DNA of 64,000 bases, from assembly GCA_933228675.1 (NCBI GenBank), contig OW121743.1:88072768-88136767 (forward strand). The letters run 5' to 3'. Positions 11,119 through 23,330 of this stretch are shown piece by piece (position 1 is the first letter of the stretch; each line of letters starts with the position of its first letter). The notes below the pieces were generated by a model. The model did not search any database. It was not told the origin of the DNA and was given only the letters and a program-made list of their open reading frames with translations. The translations under genes were made by a program, and so were the position numbers. This stretch comes from Stomorhina lunata (taxonomy: Eukaryota > Arthropoda > Insecta > Diptera > Rhiniidae).

Positions 11119-11993
11119 TAATGGGTGTTTTTTTTAGAGGTATATAACTTCGAATTGAAATAAAACACAAGAAGATCGTTTTAATGTCCATCAATTTGGC
11201 CGCCGCGGCTGGCTCGAATAAAGCCAATTCTACAGGTCCAATTTTCAACAACTTTTTCGAGCATATGGGGCCGTATGTTGCCAATAACGCCACGAATGTT
11301 GGCTTCCAAGTCCCCTAACGTTTCTGGTTTGTTGGCGTAGACGAGCGACTTCACATATCCCCAAAGAAAATAATCCAGTGGTGTCAAATCGCACGATCTT
11401 GGTGGCCAATTGACCAATTTGCGATGAAAATCAGCATCGAGATCAATCTCATTTTCGGCTCATACACCAAAATCACGACGCATTGCATGGTCTCGCGGCT
11501 TCAATACTTGCACAAGCTGGATCTTGTAAGGTCGCAAGCCAAGATCTTTGCGCAAAATCTTCCATAAAGTTGATGGACAAAGCTCCAATTGCTGTGCACG
11601 GTGGCGAATCGATTCATTCGGGTCCTCTTCAACACTTTGCTCTACAGCGGCAATTGTTTCTTCGGTGCGCACTGTTCGACGTCGCTGCGGATGCGTATTA
11701 TCACATAGAGTAAACGTAGTGCGAAAACGATTCATGGTTAACCGAATTAATTGCTCTGATGGACGATTATGTCGACCATAAAATGGACGGAGCTTGCGGT
11801 AAACTTCGCTAACTGAACCATTATTTTCGAAATAAATTTGCACGATTTGCAAGCGTTGTTCTTTTGTCAAAATGTTCATGATGAAATGGCAAACCAAACT
11901 AAATATTAATCACTTGACAGCTGACAAAATGGCCGCCAGTTAAAAAAGTTATGCCAACTTAAAGTTCTATACCTCAATAAAAAACACCCGATA
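11119..11993 (-). mobile_element. Defective Tc1/mariner-superfamily transposon inside the family A array
   Basis: Both ends are inverted repeats: GGGTGTTTTTTTTAGAGGTA continuing into TATAACTT on the left, and on the right the reverse complement GGGTGTTTTTTATTGAGGTA continuing into TAGAACTT. TA dinucleotides lie at 11119-11120 and 11992-11993, the TA target duplication typical of the superfamily. The body is about 871 bp, short of the 1.2-1.4 kb of intact relatives, because the middle of the transposase is deleted. Its base composition is clearly richer in G+C than the surroundings. It post-dates the array it splits. Confidence 0.92.
11181..11897 (-). pseudogene. Tc1/mariner-type transposase, internally deleted with in-frame stop
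   Basis: The protein would bind the element's inverted repeats and catalyse cut-and-paste transposition. The N-terminal part (11460-11897) has the helix-turn-helix DNA-binding region, with LTKEQRLQIVQIYFENNGS near the start and a second helix-turn-helix around ELCPSTLWKILRKDLGLRPY. The likelier start is the second Met, at 11879. A TGA at 11460-11462 follows RRDFGV where relatives have Trp. The same frame then continues through AENEIDLDADFHRK straight into NWPPRSCDLTPLDYFLWGYV, the block holding the third catalytic acidic residue. The segments that should hold the first two catalytic Asp residues are missing. The deletion keeps frame. About 238 codons remain of roughly 340. It is inactive. Confidence 0.9.
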
Positions 11994-13560
11994 GATGGGA
12001 GAATTTTCAAAAGTATTATATTATTACGGAAAATTTTTGGAAAAATTTTCTATTGTTAAAGAAAATTTTTCAAAAATTTTCTATTTTTATGGAAAATTTT
12101 TCAAAAATTTTCTATTTTTTAGGAAATTTTCTAAAACTTATTGTTTTTATGGGAAATTTTTTAAAAACTCTATATTTTCAAGAAAAAATTGTTCAAAAGT
12201 TTCTTATTTTTATAGAAAACTTTTAAAAAAATTATTATTTTTATAGAAAGTTTTTAAAAATTTTATATTTTTATAGGAAATTTTTCAAAAATTTTTAAAA
12301 AAAATTATTATTTTTATAAGAAATTTCTGAAAAATTTTCTGTTTTTATAGAGAATTTTTCAAAATTTTTCTTATTTTTTAAAAATTTCCTATTTGATAGG
12401 AAATTTTTCAAAAATTTTGACCGAAAAAGAACTTTCTTTTTTAAAAATTACTTATTTTTAAATGAAATTTTTAAAAAATTTCGCATTTTTATATGAAATT
12501 TTTCAAAAATTTCGTATTTTTATTGGAAATTTTTCAAAAATTTCTCATTTTTATAGGAAATTTTTCAAAAATGTATTTTTATAGGAATTTTTTTTAACAA
12601 ATTTCGTACTTTTATAGTAAATTTTTGAAGAATTTTGTCTTTTACAGGAAATTTTTTAAAAATTTCCTAATTTTATAGAAAATTTTTCAAAAATTTCATA
12701 TTTTTATAGGAAAATTTCTTATTATTATAGGAAATTTTTCAAAAGTTACCCAAAAAATAGGAAATTTTTTATAGGAAATTTTATCAAAAATGTCTTATTT
12801 TTATAGGAAATTTTATCAAAAATTTCTTATTTTTATAGGAAATTTCTCAAAAATTTTATATTTTTAAATGAAATTTTTCAAAAATTTCCTATTGATAAAA
12901 AAAATTTCCTATTTTTCAAAAATTTCTTATTTTTATACGAAATTTTTCAAAAAATGTTTAGTTTTTAGTAAAATTTTCAAAAATTGCTTATTTTTGAAGA
13001 AAATTTTTAAAAAAGTTCTTGTTGATTTTTAGGAAATTTTTCAAATTTTTTTTTTATTTTTATAGAAAATGTTCTATTTTTATAAACATTTCCTATTTTT
13101 ATAGGTAATTTTTTAAAAACTTTTTGTTTTTATAGGAAATGTTTCAAAAAGTTTTCATATTTATAGAAATTTTTGAATTTTTTTTTCATTTTTATAAGAA
13201 ATTTTTAAAAAATTTCTTATTTTTTTGGGAATTTTTCAAAAGTTTCTTATTTTTATAGGAAATAATTTCAAACATTTCTTAATTTTATAAGAAATTCGTT
13301 ATTTTTTTTTTGTTTAAAGGAAATTTTTTTGTTTATAGGAAATTCTTCAAAGATTTCTTTTTTTTTTACGAAATTTTTCAAAAAATTCTTATTTTTTACG
13401 AAATTTTTCAAAAATTTCTTATTTTTAAAGAAATTTTTCAAAAATTTCTTATTTTTAAAAAAATTTTTCAAAAATTTTGTCTTTTTTTTAATTTTTCACA
13501 AAAGTTTTTTTTTAAGAAAATTTTCCAAAACTTTATTTACTTAAACAAATCTTTCAAAAA
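11994..13560 (-). repeat. Family A minisatellite, array 2, right part (inverted orientation)
   Basis: Units of the form TTTTTCAAAAATTTCTTATT with TTTATAGGAAA run to about 13560, all degenerate with no homogeneous core. Orientation is opposite to array 1. Short Phe/Lys-rich frames on either strand come from the repeat. Confidence 0.9.
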
Positions 13561-14800
13561 CCTAATCCCAAGTCACTTTGACTACTATTTAATTATTCCT
13601 CTTGAGGTTATATTTCGCAAAACCTCATACCATTTTTGTTTTTTTTGAAAATGTGTAAAAAAAATGAAAAATTAATGTTTACGGATTAGTAAGCTTTAGT
13701 CGGGCTAAAGTCTTTAGCATGGAAAACCAAGATTACGACAAACATATGTAACTTCATATCTAAAATGAAAAACACTAAAGGGGAATAACTGAAAAAAATG
13801 GAAGGATTTCCCCCTGATTATGTAACCAGCAGTTTTATTTTTCCATTTCAACATATGTACGTACGTCTGCCAACATCATTACTAATGATTTTGAACTTTA
13901 AATATTCTCAACCATTAAATATATTTAAGCAGAGAATTTAAATTTGTTTTGTTTTTTTTTAACAAATACCAACACAAGTAAAATACAAATCATAAAAATT
14001 ACACTCAGACAGACTCATTATGTGCAAACATATACATTTAAACATGTAAAGAAAGGAAAATAAATTTTTCTTCGTTTTTTTAACTACACAAATGAGGGTA
14101 TACGAGTACATATGATCCTGGGCTTTTAAGCTGGTGTTTGTCTAAAGGAATGTCAAAATTTCTGTATAACAATAATAAACATTAACTTAAATATATAACA
14201 AAATTTTTTACATACAAATACTTATGTTTTCCTTAAATAACAAACACATATACAAACATCAAGAAATTTCATCATTTCCCTATTTCCCGTTGGCTCACAT
14301 GTGTTACCAGCATTTCTTGTGGGGATTGTTTTGGGGGATTTTTGATGATGGAGAATGATGATTTAAGCTAAAACTGTTTTCAACATCCTGCATGTCTTGC
14401 TCAACATCAATCAACATTTTCGAGAGTAAATACCCAGATCCTTTCATAATTTAGTTAAGCATTCAGGTTTTTTTTTTTTGGTTTAATATATTTCACTAAA
14501 GATATTTAATTATTTTTAAAGTATAAGAAAAATTTTAAAGGATTTCTTAACAGCAGGGGAAAATATTTTCATATAATTTTTTCTTAATTCTAGAAAAATA
14601 AAATATATTTTTTTTCAAAACTTTTAACAAATTGAATATTTAACATTTGAAGACAAAAAAGTAAATGACAACGATTTGTTGTTATTTATAATTTTAAGTA
14701 ATTTAAAAAAAATGTTTTTGCAACACATTATTTTGTCGGCTCAGCTGTTCTTATGTAACATGTTACTATTAAACAAGTTTAGTTTGGTACAAAAATTGTA
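13561..14800. other. AT-rich sequence without recognised gene
   Basis: Mixed AT-rich DNA with some less biased stretches (13680-13870, 14280-14440). A small inverted repeat CTTTAG-TCGGG-CTAAAG lies near 13690. No long frame, splice pattern or RNA motif is recognised. Confidence 0.55.
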
Positions 14801-15346
14801 TTTCTTAAAAATTTCTATAGAAAAATGTTCTGTTCAAAGTTTTGTATAGAACAACTTGTTTGTCAAACAGCTTATCTTAGAAAAAATTATTATCGAAAAC
14901 TTCTATAGAACTACTTTTTTATAAAAATGTAGAAAACTTTTTTATTTCAAAAATTATTTTTTTCATAAAAAAATTTTCGTCAGAAGTTTCTATAAAAAAT
15001 TTTTGTCCAAAAACTTTACGTTTCAAAAAAATTTTTAGAAAAATTTATTTAAAAAAATTTAGTATATAAATCAAATCATTATCGTAAATTTTTTTAGAAA
15101 TATTTTTTATATCAAAATTTTCTATTGGAAACATTTCTATAGAAAAATTGTTTATATTTTTTTTATCGGAAATTTCTATATTTTTTGATTCAAAAAATTT
15201 TTTCAATGCATAGTTTTGTTGTTTTTAAAAGAAAAATAACCAAAATGTTAACTTTTTCATTCGCGTTTTTTTTTTTTGCAAAAAATTAGCTTATAAATTT
15301 TTTTTTTTTTGTTTAAATATTTTCTTTACAAAATTTTTTAAATTTC
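14801..15346 (-). repeat. Family B minisatellite variant, degenerate left part
   Basis: Irregular units containing AAAAATTTCTATAGAAAAAT, TTTTTTATA and TCAAAAATT mark the decayed edge of the large family B variant array that continues after the MITE. Confidence 0.75.
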
Positions 15347-15682
15347 TTATGGCCTGTTCCACGATCTCGAAAGAATGCTTTCTTTCTTATCCTATACGAA
15401 AGAAATTTGTTTTTCGTTTCACTAACTTTATTTTATGCGAAAGATAAGTCGAAAAACAAGTCGAAAGAAAACATAAGTATTTTCATACAAATTTCTGTTT
15501 CACTATTTCGAACAAGTTACCAGCAATACGAAAGCAAATGTCAAAATGAGTCACTTGATATTTTGCTTTCGAATAAAAACGAACGAAAGTCCTCGAAATA
15601 GTGAAACCAAAATTAATTCGAATTCGAGTGACTCGCTTTCTTTCGAGTAGATTTTCTTTCGAAATCGTGAAACAAGCTGTTA
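15347..15682. mobile_element. 330-bp MITE with TTA target duplication (PIF/Harbinger-like)
   Basis: The left end TGGCCTGTTCCACGATCTCG and the reverse complement of the right end, CAGCTTGTTTCACGATTTCG, both continue into AAAGAA, giving an imperfect inverted repeat of about 26 bp. TTA stands at both junctions (15347-15349 and 15680-15682). A 3-bp TTA/TAA duplication is the habit of PIF/Harbinger elements; the assignment is by that trait only. The interior is rich in CGAAAG and CTTTCG motifs on both strands, so it could fold along much of its length. No transposase. It interrupts a family B array. Confidence 0.75.
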
Positions 15683-16125
15683 GTTTTTATCGAAAAGAAT
15701 ATACAGAAAATTTTACTAACAGAAATTTATACAGAACATTTTTTGAAGAAAATGTTTTATATTTAATTTTTTATTCCACATAAAAATTTTTCGTCGGAAA
15801 TTTCTATAGACAAATTTTTTATACAAAAATTTTGTGTAGAAAAATTTTTTAGCGAAAAATTTTGCATTAAAAAATTTTTTAAAAAAATTTTATGGGGCGA
15901 TTTTCTTTAAAATAGCCTTTTACCTAACAATTTTTTAGACAAGATTTTCTATCTAAAGAAAATTTTTTATTTCCAAATTCTTTTATTTCAAAAACAGAAA
16001 TAATTTTAATTCAAAAATTTTGTAAAAAAAAAATTCTATAGAAAAATTTTGTAACAAAAAATTTTTTGTTTTTTTTCTAAAGTTAGAATAATTAATTCCC
16101 AAAAAATTTTTATCGAAAAATTTTC

Positions 16126-17879
16126 TTTAGAAAAATTTATAGAAGTTTTTTTTTCTTTTTAAATTAATATTCTTTAAAAAAAAATTTATCGAAAAATTTT
16201 TATCTAAAATATTTTTAAGTACAAAATTTTTCGATAAAAATTTTTCTATAGAAATTTGTCTATTTAAAATTTTTCTATAGAAAATGTTTCGATTAAAAAA
16301 TTTTCTATAGAAAATTGTTCGATTAAAAATTTTTCTATAGAAAATTGTTCGATTAGAAATTTTTCTATAGAAAATTGTTCGATTAAAAATTTTTCTATAG
16401 AAAATTTTTCGAATAAAAACTTTTCTATAGAAAATTTTTTGATTAAAAATTTTTCTATAGAAATTTTTTCGATTAAAAGTTTTTCTATGGAAAATTTTTC
16501 ATAAAAAATTTTTCTATAGAAATTTGTTCGATAAAAAATTGTTCCATAGAAATTTAGAAATTTTTCGATAAAAAATGGTTCTTTAGAAAATTTTTTTTTC
16601 TATTGAAAATTTTACTACACAAAATTTTTCTATCAATTTTTTGTAGAAAAAAACTTTCATAGAAAATTTTTCTATAGAAAAATTTTTTATCAAACAATTT
16701 TCTATAGAAAAATTTTGTATCGAAAAATTTTCAATAGAAAAATTTTGTATCAAAAAATCTTTAATGAAAAATGTTTCTATAGAAAAATTTTCTATAAAAA
16801 TTTTTTTCTACAAAAAATTGATCGATTAAAAATGTTTCTATAGAAATTTAGAATTTTTTCGGTAAAAAATTTTTCGAAAAAAAAATTTCTTTAGAACATT
16901 TTTCGATTTTCGATTCTATTGAAAACTTTTAGATACAAAATTTTTTTATTGAAAATTTTTCGATATAAAAATTTTCTATAGAAAATTTTGCATATCAAAA
17001 AATCTTTAATGAAAAATGTTTCTATAGAAAAATTTTCTATAAAAATTTTTTTCTACAAAAAATTGATCGATTAAAAATGTTTCTAAAGAAATTTAGAATT
17101 TTTTCGGTAAAAAATTTTTGGAAAAAAAATTTTTCTTTAGAACATTTTTCGATTTTCGATTCTATTGAAAATTTTTAGATACAAAATTTTTTTATTGAAA
17201 ATTTTCCGATACAAAAATTTTCTATAGAAAATTTTGCATAGACAAAATTTTTTGAAAAATTTTGTATAGACATTTTTTTTAATTTATTATTTAAATTTTT
17301 AAAAATTTAAAAATTTTTCTATAGAAATTTTTTTCATTAAAGATTTTTCGATACAAAATTTTTCTATAGAAAATGGTTTGATAAAAAATTTTTCTATAGC
17401 AAAATTTTTTATGAAAGTTTTTTTCTACAAAAAATTGATCGATTAAAAATGTTCCTATAGAAATTTAAAATTTTTTCGGTAAAAAATATTTCGAAAACAA
17501 ATACTTCCTTAGAAAATTTTTCGATTTTCGATTCTATTGAAAATTTTTAGGTACACAATTTTTCTATTGAAAATTTTGCATAGACAAAATTTTTTGAAAA
17601 ATTTTGTATGGAAAATTTTTTTAATTTAAAATTTTTCTATAGACAATTTTTTCATCTTAAAATTTTGTATAGAAACATTTTATAAAAAAAAAAATTTTTG
17701 AAAAAATTTTCTTTAGAACAATTTTTGTATCAAACAAATTTTTTAAGAAAATTTTTTATTTTCAAGTTATTTTTATTCACGAATTTTCTATAGATTAAAA
17801 ATATTAAATATTAAAAAAAAATTTTATAGATTTTTTTTTTGTTAATTTGTATCCAAAAATTTTTAATCGGAAAAATTTC
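16126..17879. repeat. 1.75-kb tandem duplication, copy 1
   Basis: This block is matched almost base for base by 17880-19634. AGAAGTTTTTTTTTCTTTTT is at 16141 here and 17895 there, an offset of 1754. By GAAAACTTTTAGATACAAA the offset is 1755, reflecting a one-base difference near 16640. The shared string TTTCTTTA lies at the start, the junction and the end, consistent with unequal exchange at short homology. Confidence 0.9.
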
Positions 17880-19634
17880 TTTAGAAAAATTTATAGAAGT
17901 TTTTTTTTCTTTTTAAATTAATATTCTTTAAAAAAAAATTTATCGAAAAATTTTTATCTAAAATATTTTTAAGTACAAAATTTTTCGATAAAAATTTTTC
18001 TATAGAAATTTGTCTATTTAAAATTTTTCTATAGAAAATGTTTCGATTAAAAAATTTTCTATAGAAAATTGTTCGATTAAAAATTTTTCTATAGAAAATT
18101 GTTCGATTAGAAATTTTTCTATAGAAAATTGTTCGATTAAAAATTTTTCTATAGAAAATTTTTCGAATAAAAACTTTTCTATAGAAAATTTTTTGATTAA
18201 AAATTTTTCTATAGAAATTTTTTCGATTAAAAGTTTTTCTATGGAAAATTTTTCATAAAAAATTTTTCTATAGAAATTTGTTCGATAAAAAATTGTTCCA
18301 TAGAAATTTAGAAATTTTTCGATAAAAAATGGTTCTTTAGAAAATTTTTTTTTCTATTGAAAATTTTACTACACAAAATTTTTCTATCCATTTTTTTGTA
18401 GAAAAAAACTTTCATAGAAAATTTTTCTATAGAAAAATTTTTTATCAAACAATTTTCTATAGAAAAATTTTGTATCGAAAAATTTTCAATAGAAAAATTT
18501 TGTATCAAAAAATCTTTAATGAAAAATGTTTCTATAGAAAAATTTTCTATAAAAATTTTTTTCTACAAAAAATTGATCGATTAAAAATGTTTCTATAGAA
18601 ATTTAGAATTTTTTCGGTAAAAAATTTTTCGAAAAAAAAATTTCTTTAGAACATTTTTCGATTTTCGATTCTATTGAAAACTTTTAGATACAAAATTTTT
18701 TTATTGAAAATTTTTCGATATAAAAATTTTCTATAGAAAATTTTGCATATCAAAAAATCTTTAATGAAAAATGTTTCTATAGAAAAATTTTCTATAAAAA
18801 TTTTTTTCTACAAAAAATTGATCGATTAAAAATGTTTCTAAAGAAATTTAGAATTTTTTCGGTAAAAAATTTTTGGAAAAAAAATTTTTCTTTAGAACAT
18901 TTTTCGATTTTCGATTCTATTGAAAATTTTTAGATACAAAATTTTTTTATTGAAAATTTTCCGATACAAAAATTTTCTATAGAAAATTTTGCATAGACAA
19001 AATTTTTTGAAAAATTTTGTATAGACATTTTTTTTAATTTATTATTTAAATTTTTAAAAATTTAAAAATTTTTCTATAGAAATTTTTTTCATTAAAGATT
19101 TTTCGATACAAAATTTTTCTATAGAAAATGGTTTGATAAAAAATTTTTCTATAGCAAAATTTTTTATGAAAGTTTTTTTCTACAAAAAATTGATCGATTA
19201 AAAATGTTCCTATAGAAATTTAAAATTTTTTCGGTAAAAAATATTTCGAAAACAAATACTTCCTTAGAAAATTTTTCGATTTTCGATTCTATTGAAAATT
19301 TTTAGGTACACAATTTTTCTATTGAAAATTTTGCATAGACAAAATTTTTTGAAAAATTTTGTATGGAAAATTTTTTTAATTTAAAATTTTTCTATAGACA
19401 ATTTTTTCATCTTAAAATTTTGTATAGAAACATTTTATAAAAAAAAAAAATTTTTGAAAAAATTTTCTTTAGAACAATTTTTGTATCAAACAAATTTTTT
19501 AAGAAAATTTTTTATTTTCAAGTTATTTTTATTCACGAATTTTCTATAGATTAAAAATATTAAATATTAAAAAAAAATTTTATAGATTTTTTTTTTGTTA
19601 ATTTGTATCCAAAAATTTTTAATCGGAAAAATTT
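17880..19634. repeat. 1.75-kb tandem duplication, copy 2
   Basis: It has the same order of units and islands as copy 1, including the same degenerate bases, so the event is recent or an assembly duplication. The copy ends where AATCGGAAAAATTTCTTTA is followed by AAACTC instead of GAAAAA. Confidence 0.9.
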
Positions 19635-19840
19635 CTTTAAAACTCTTTTTTAATAAATTTTTGTAGGACAATTTTCTTAGGAATAACTTTCAACCGAACA
19701 ATTTTTTGTATCAAACAATCTATAAAAAACTTTCTCAAGAAAAAATTTTTTTCAATAATTTTGTATAGAAAAATTTGTATCTTCTAATTTTGTATAGAAA
19801 ATTTTTTAGAATCAAACCTTTTTCTATGAAACCAGTTTTT

Positions 19841-21419
19841 CTAACCATCTTCAGCTCAGCTGAGTGTTGAGGATGTTTTTTGCACCCATTTCCTTGAATG
19901 ATTGCGATATTTCTATAAAAAAATTGATCTGTAATATTATCTTGTCATAATTTTCTTTTAATTTAATTTCACACTTGCGGCTAAATAAAGTTTAATATTC
20001 ATCATACGCTAGGGTTTATATTAACATATTTTCAAATTAATATCAATGATACGCCTAGGGGATTAAGTATATAATTAATATTATTCATACGCTTAAGTAA
20101 ATCATATTCTGACAAATGTTTAATATAAATCGATAGAACTTGTATGAAAGCAATAAAATTTTATATGGATTTTTTGCAGAAAAACACAAGAACAGGGTGA
20201 CAGCTAAAATAATACCTCAAAAAGTAAATTATCTTTTTTCTGTGTAATAATTTGGGTACTCTTTTTATGATTTGAAAAAGGTTTTTTTTAAATCTGGAAA
20301 ATTGTCAATTAATTTCATTAAAAAAAACTTTTACTCGGCATTTAGATAAAAAAGAAACGTTTGTTAGGCAATACTGACACTATCAAGACCCGATGTATTG
20401 GTACATTGGCACTGTCTGAAATTTGCTACGAGAAACTTTTGAAGAATCTGTGGAAGGATGAGTCCATAAAACATATTCTTGTACACTTGCCTAGAGCTGT
20501 CAAATAAAAGATGACTAATTTCGGCCTGATATTTCATTTATGATATTGGACAATCTTAATTTAATGGGGGAACAAGTGATCATTATGAGCTTTATAGTCA
20601 ATTGTGTCTGATCATTAAACTTTCACAAAAACCAACATTAACCTTGAAGTTCATAAAAATGTTATGAAATCTGCTGGAATACTCTAAGGACAAACCGTAA
20701 ACTAATTACTCAAGTCATAGTTAATAAATGCAAATATCATAAAATAAAATAAAATTGTTAATTCCATTTATTTATAGAATTTATCAACAAATGTTGCTCT
20801 AGTAGTTTTGGAAATAAAAAAAAAATAAATATTTATCTTAGTCATATATTAATTTTTGTTTAATACTCCAGAGACCTTAGAATTTGCCATAAGTCTCATT
20901 AGACATGACTTTAATGAGTTTTAGTTATGTAAACATTTGATGATTATCAAGAAAATCTAAAATTCATAGAATTTTTGTTATTATTATGAACAAGAAAGTC
21001 AAATGTTTAATTAAATTGTTTTTCTCATTTACATACGGATAAATGTAGACACAGGATTTAAGGTAAATTTTATTAAAACAGCAAATTTTGAGTAGTCAGT
21101 TTGTGATATTAAAGGTAATAGTTTGTATTGTTTAAGGCTAATAATCATGTATTTGGTTTTAAATACAAACATAGGTTTTATAAAGTAAATTTAAATCTAT
21201 ACCTGTTTAAATATGTCATCTCATGTGAAATTTTGTTTTAAATAATTTTGGTTTTTAAAAAACTTACCTAAAAAGAAAGAGAAAAAAGTTTAAGTTAATT
21301 ATAAATATTTCTAATTAGTTATCAATAAATATTTAAAGACTCTAAGGTCTTGTCTTTTGATTAAAATAAAAATGTTATTTATATCATTACTATTTTAAGA
21401 GAAACGCTTAACTAAGCAT
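19841..21419. other. AT-rich sequence with three ACGC-containing degenerate repeats
   Basis: TTAATATTCATCATACGCTA (19992), TTAATATCAATGATACGCCT (20038) and TTAATATTATTCATACGCTT (20074) are three related 20-mers with similar spacing. CTCAGCTGAG near 19857 is a 10-bp palindrome. A less AT-biased patch at about 20370-20530 has no recognisable coding frame. Nothing else is seen. Confidence 0.5.
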
Positions 21420-21545
21420 TATAACCAGGCGAAGGCAGCCCATACCACCAGAAGCCGATGACTTTTTGTAATTTTCGTAAATATCACGATTATTAACAAA
21501 ACTCGTAAAAATTAGTATTAAAAGCATTCAGTTGGAATTTTTATG
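21420..21545 (+). repeat. Conserved terminal module, copy 2
   Basis: It contains GGCAGCCCATACCACCAGAA, GCCGATGA, TTTTCGTAAATATCACGATT and AACTCGTAAAAATTAGTAT, then TAAAAGCATTCAG. The extension TTAGTATTAAAAGCATTCAG also matches the 41-kb copy but is shortened in copy 1. It is followed directly by a family B array. Confidence 0.85.
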
Positions 21546-23330
21546 TAACAGAGTCGAAAATTTCCTCGAAAAAAAAATTTCAAAAGAAAAATTTCTGTAG
21601 AAAATTTTTTCTATAAAATAAATTCTTAATAAAAACATTTTTCTCTACAAAAATTTTTGATAAAAATATTTATGATAAAAAAAATTCTCTATTTCTTTGA
21701 AAATAAAAAAAAGAATATAAAAACTAGTGTTAAAAAAAATTTCTATAGAGAATTTTTATAAAATCTTTGATAAAAAAAAAAAATTCCATAGAAAAATTTT
21801 TGATAAAAAATTTTTTTCTGAAAAAAATTATCAGTAAAAATATTTTCTATAGAAAAAATTTAGATACAAAAATTTTCTATACAAAATTTCTGAGAAATTA
21901 AAAAAAAATATATTTTTCTATCGAAAAATTTTTCTACTAAAAAATTTTCTATTGAAAGTTTTTCTAAAGAAAAATTTTCGGTAAAAATACTTAGAAAATT
22001 TTCTATGCAAAAATTTTTGAAATAAAAAATTTCTGTAAAAATAATTTTATAAAAAAAATAATTTTTAAATTTTTTGAATAAAAGATATCTAGAAAATTTC
22101 TGCGGAATTTAAAAAACAGAAATATTTTTCTATCAAAAAATTTTTATACGAAAAAATTTTCCATTAAAAATTTTTTTTTAAGAAAAATTTTTGATAAAAA
22201 AAATCTTTTAAAAAATTTTCTATGGAAAAAAATTTTCTATAGAAAAAGTTTTGATAAAAATATTTTCTGTGGAAAAAGTTTTGATTAAAGTATTATTAAC
22301 AATGTCGAAAAATTTTCTCGAAATTTTTCTTCGATAAAAATATTTTCTGTAGAAATATTTTTAATAAGAGATCTTCTATAAAAAAATTTTTGATAAAAAA
22401 TTTTGTATAAAATAATTTTTGATAAAAAAATTTTGTATAGAAAAAATTTTGATAAAAAAATTTTGTATAGAAAAATTTTTGATACAAAAATATTCTATAG
22501 AAAAATTTTTGATAAATTTAGAAAATTTCTATAGAAAAATTTTTGATAAATTTAGAAAATTTTTGATAAAAAAAATTTTTGATAATAAAATTTTCTATAT
22601 AAAAATTTTTGATAAAAAATTTTCTATAGAAAAATTTTTGATAAAACAATTTTCTATAGAAAATTTTTTGATAAAAAAAATTTTCTGTGGAAAAATTTTC
22701 GATATAAAAATTTTCTATAGAAAATTTTTTAATAAAATAATTTTTTTATAAAAAATTTCTTTGAAAATTTTCAAAAAATAATTTTCTACCGAAAAATTTT
22801 CTCGATAAAAATTTTTGATAAAATAATTTTCTATAGAAAAATTTGTTATAAAAAAATTTTCTATAGAAAAATTTTTGATAAAAAAACTTGTGAAAATTTT
22901 CAAAAAAATAATTTTCCATCGAAAAATTTTCTTGAAAAATAATACCCTATCGAAAAATTTTCTATCAAAATTTTTTTCTGTAGAAAAATTTTTAATAAAA
23001 AAAAAATTTTGATACAAAAAAAATTTCTATAGAAAATTTTTGATAAAAATTTTATATAGAAAAATTTTTGATAAAAAATTCTCTATAGAAAATTGTTGAT
23101 AAAAATTTTATATAGAAAAATTTTTAATAAAAAAAATTTGAAAAATTTTCTATATAGAAATTTTCGATAAAAAAATTTTCTATAGAAAAATTTTTGATAA
23201 AAAAATTTTCTATAGAAAAATTTTTGATAAAAAAATTTTCTATAGAAAAATTTTTGATAAAAAATTTTCTTTAGAAACAGAAAAAAAATTGATAAAAATA
23301 TTTTAGAAAAATATCCTTAAAGTTCGATAT
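21546..23330 (+). repeat. Family B AT minisatellite
   Basis: Units of about 30 bp with TTTTGATAAAAAAATTTTCT plus ATAGAAAAA. They are irregular at the left and regular at about 22400-22600 and 23160-23260. Open frames of Lys/Phe/Ile/Ser repeats on both strands result from the period of 30. No Helitron-like 3' end is found after it; the array fades near 23330. Confidence 0.9.

Larger units (their letters stand above)
15683..19840 (-). repeat. Family B variant array with CGATTA motif
   Basis: The regular unit is 30 bp, AAAATTTTTCGATTAAAAA plus TTTTTCTATAG, clearest at 16250-16500. Compared with the plain family B unit (read on the minus strand) it has TCGATTA where that has TTATC. The array also holds longer non-periodic islands such as GATTTTCGATTCTATTGAAA. 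Most of its length is explained by a recent 1.75-kb tandem duplication. It fades out near 19840 before CATCTTCAGCTCAGCTGAG. Confidence 0.88.

Noticed and set aside
11066..11293. 75-codon minus-strand frame overlapping the transposase
   Set aside because: It is in a different frame from the recognisable transposase and is a shadow of it.
15407..15783. Two adjacent plus-strand frames of 64 and 60 codons
   Set aside because: They lie largely within the MITE and array edge and have no domain.
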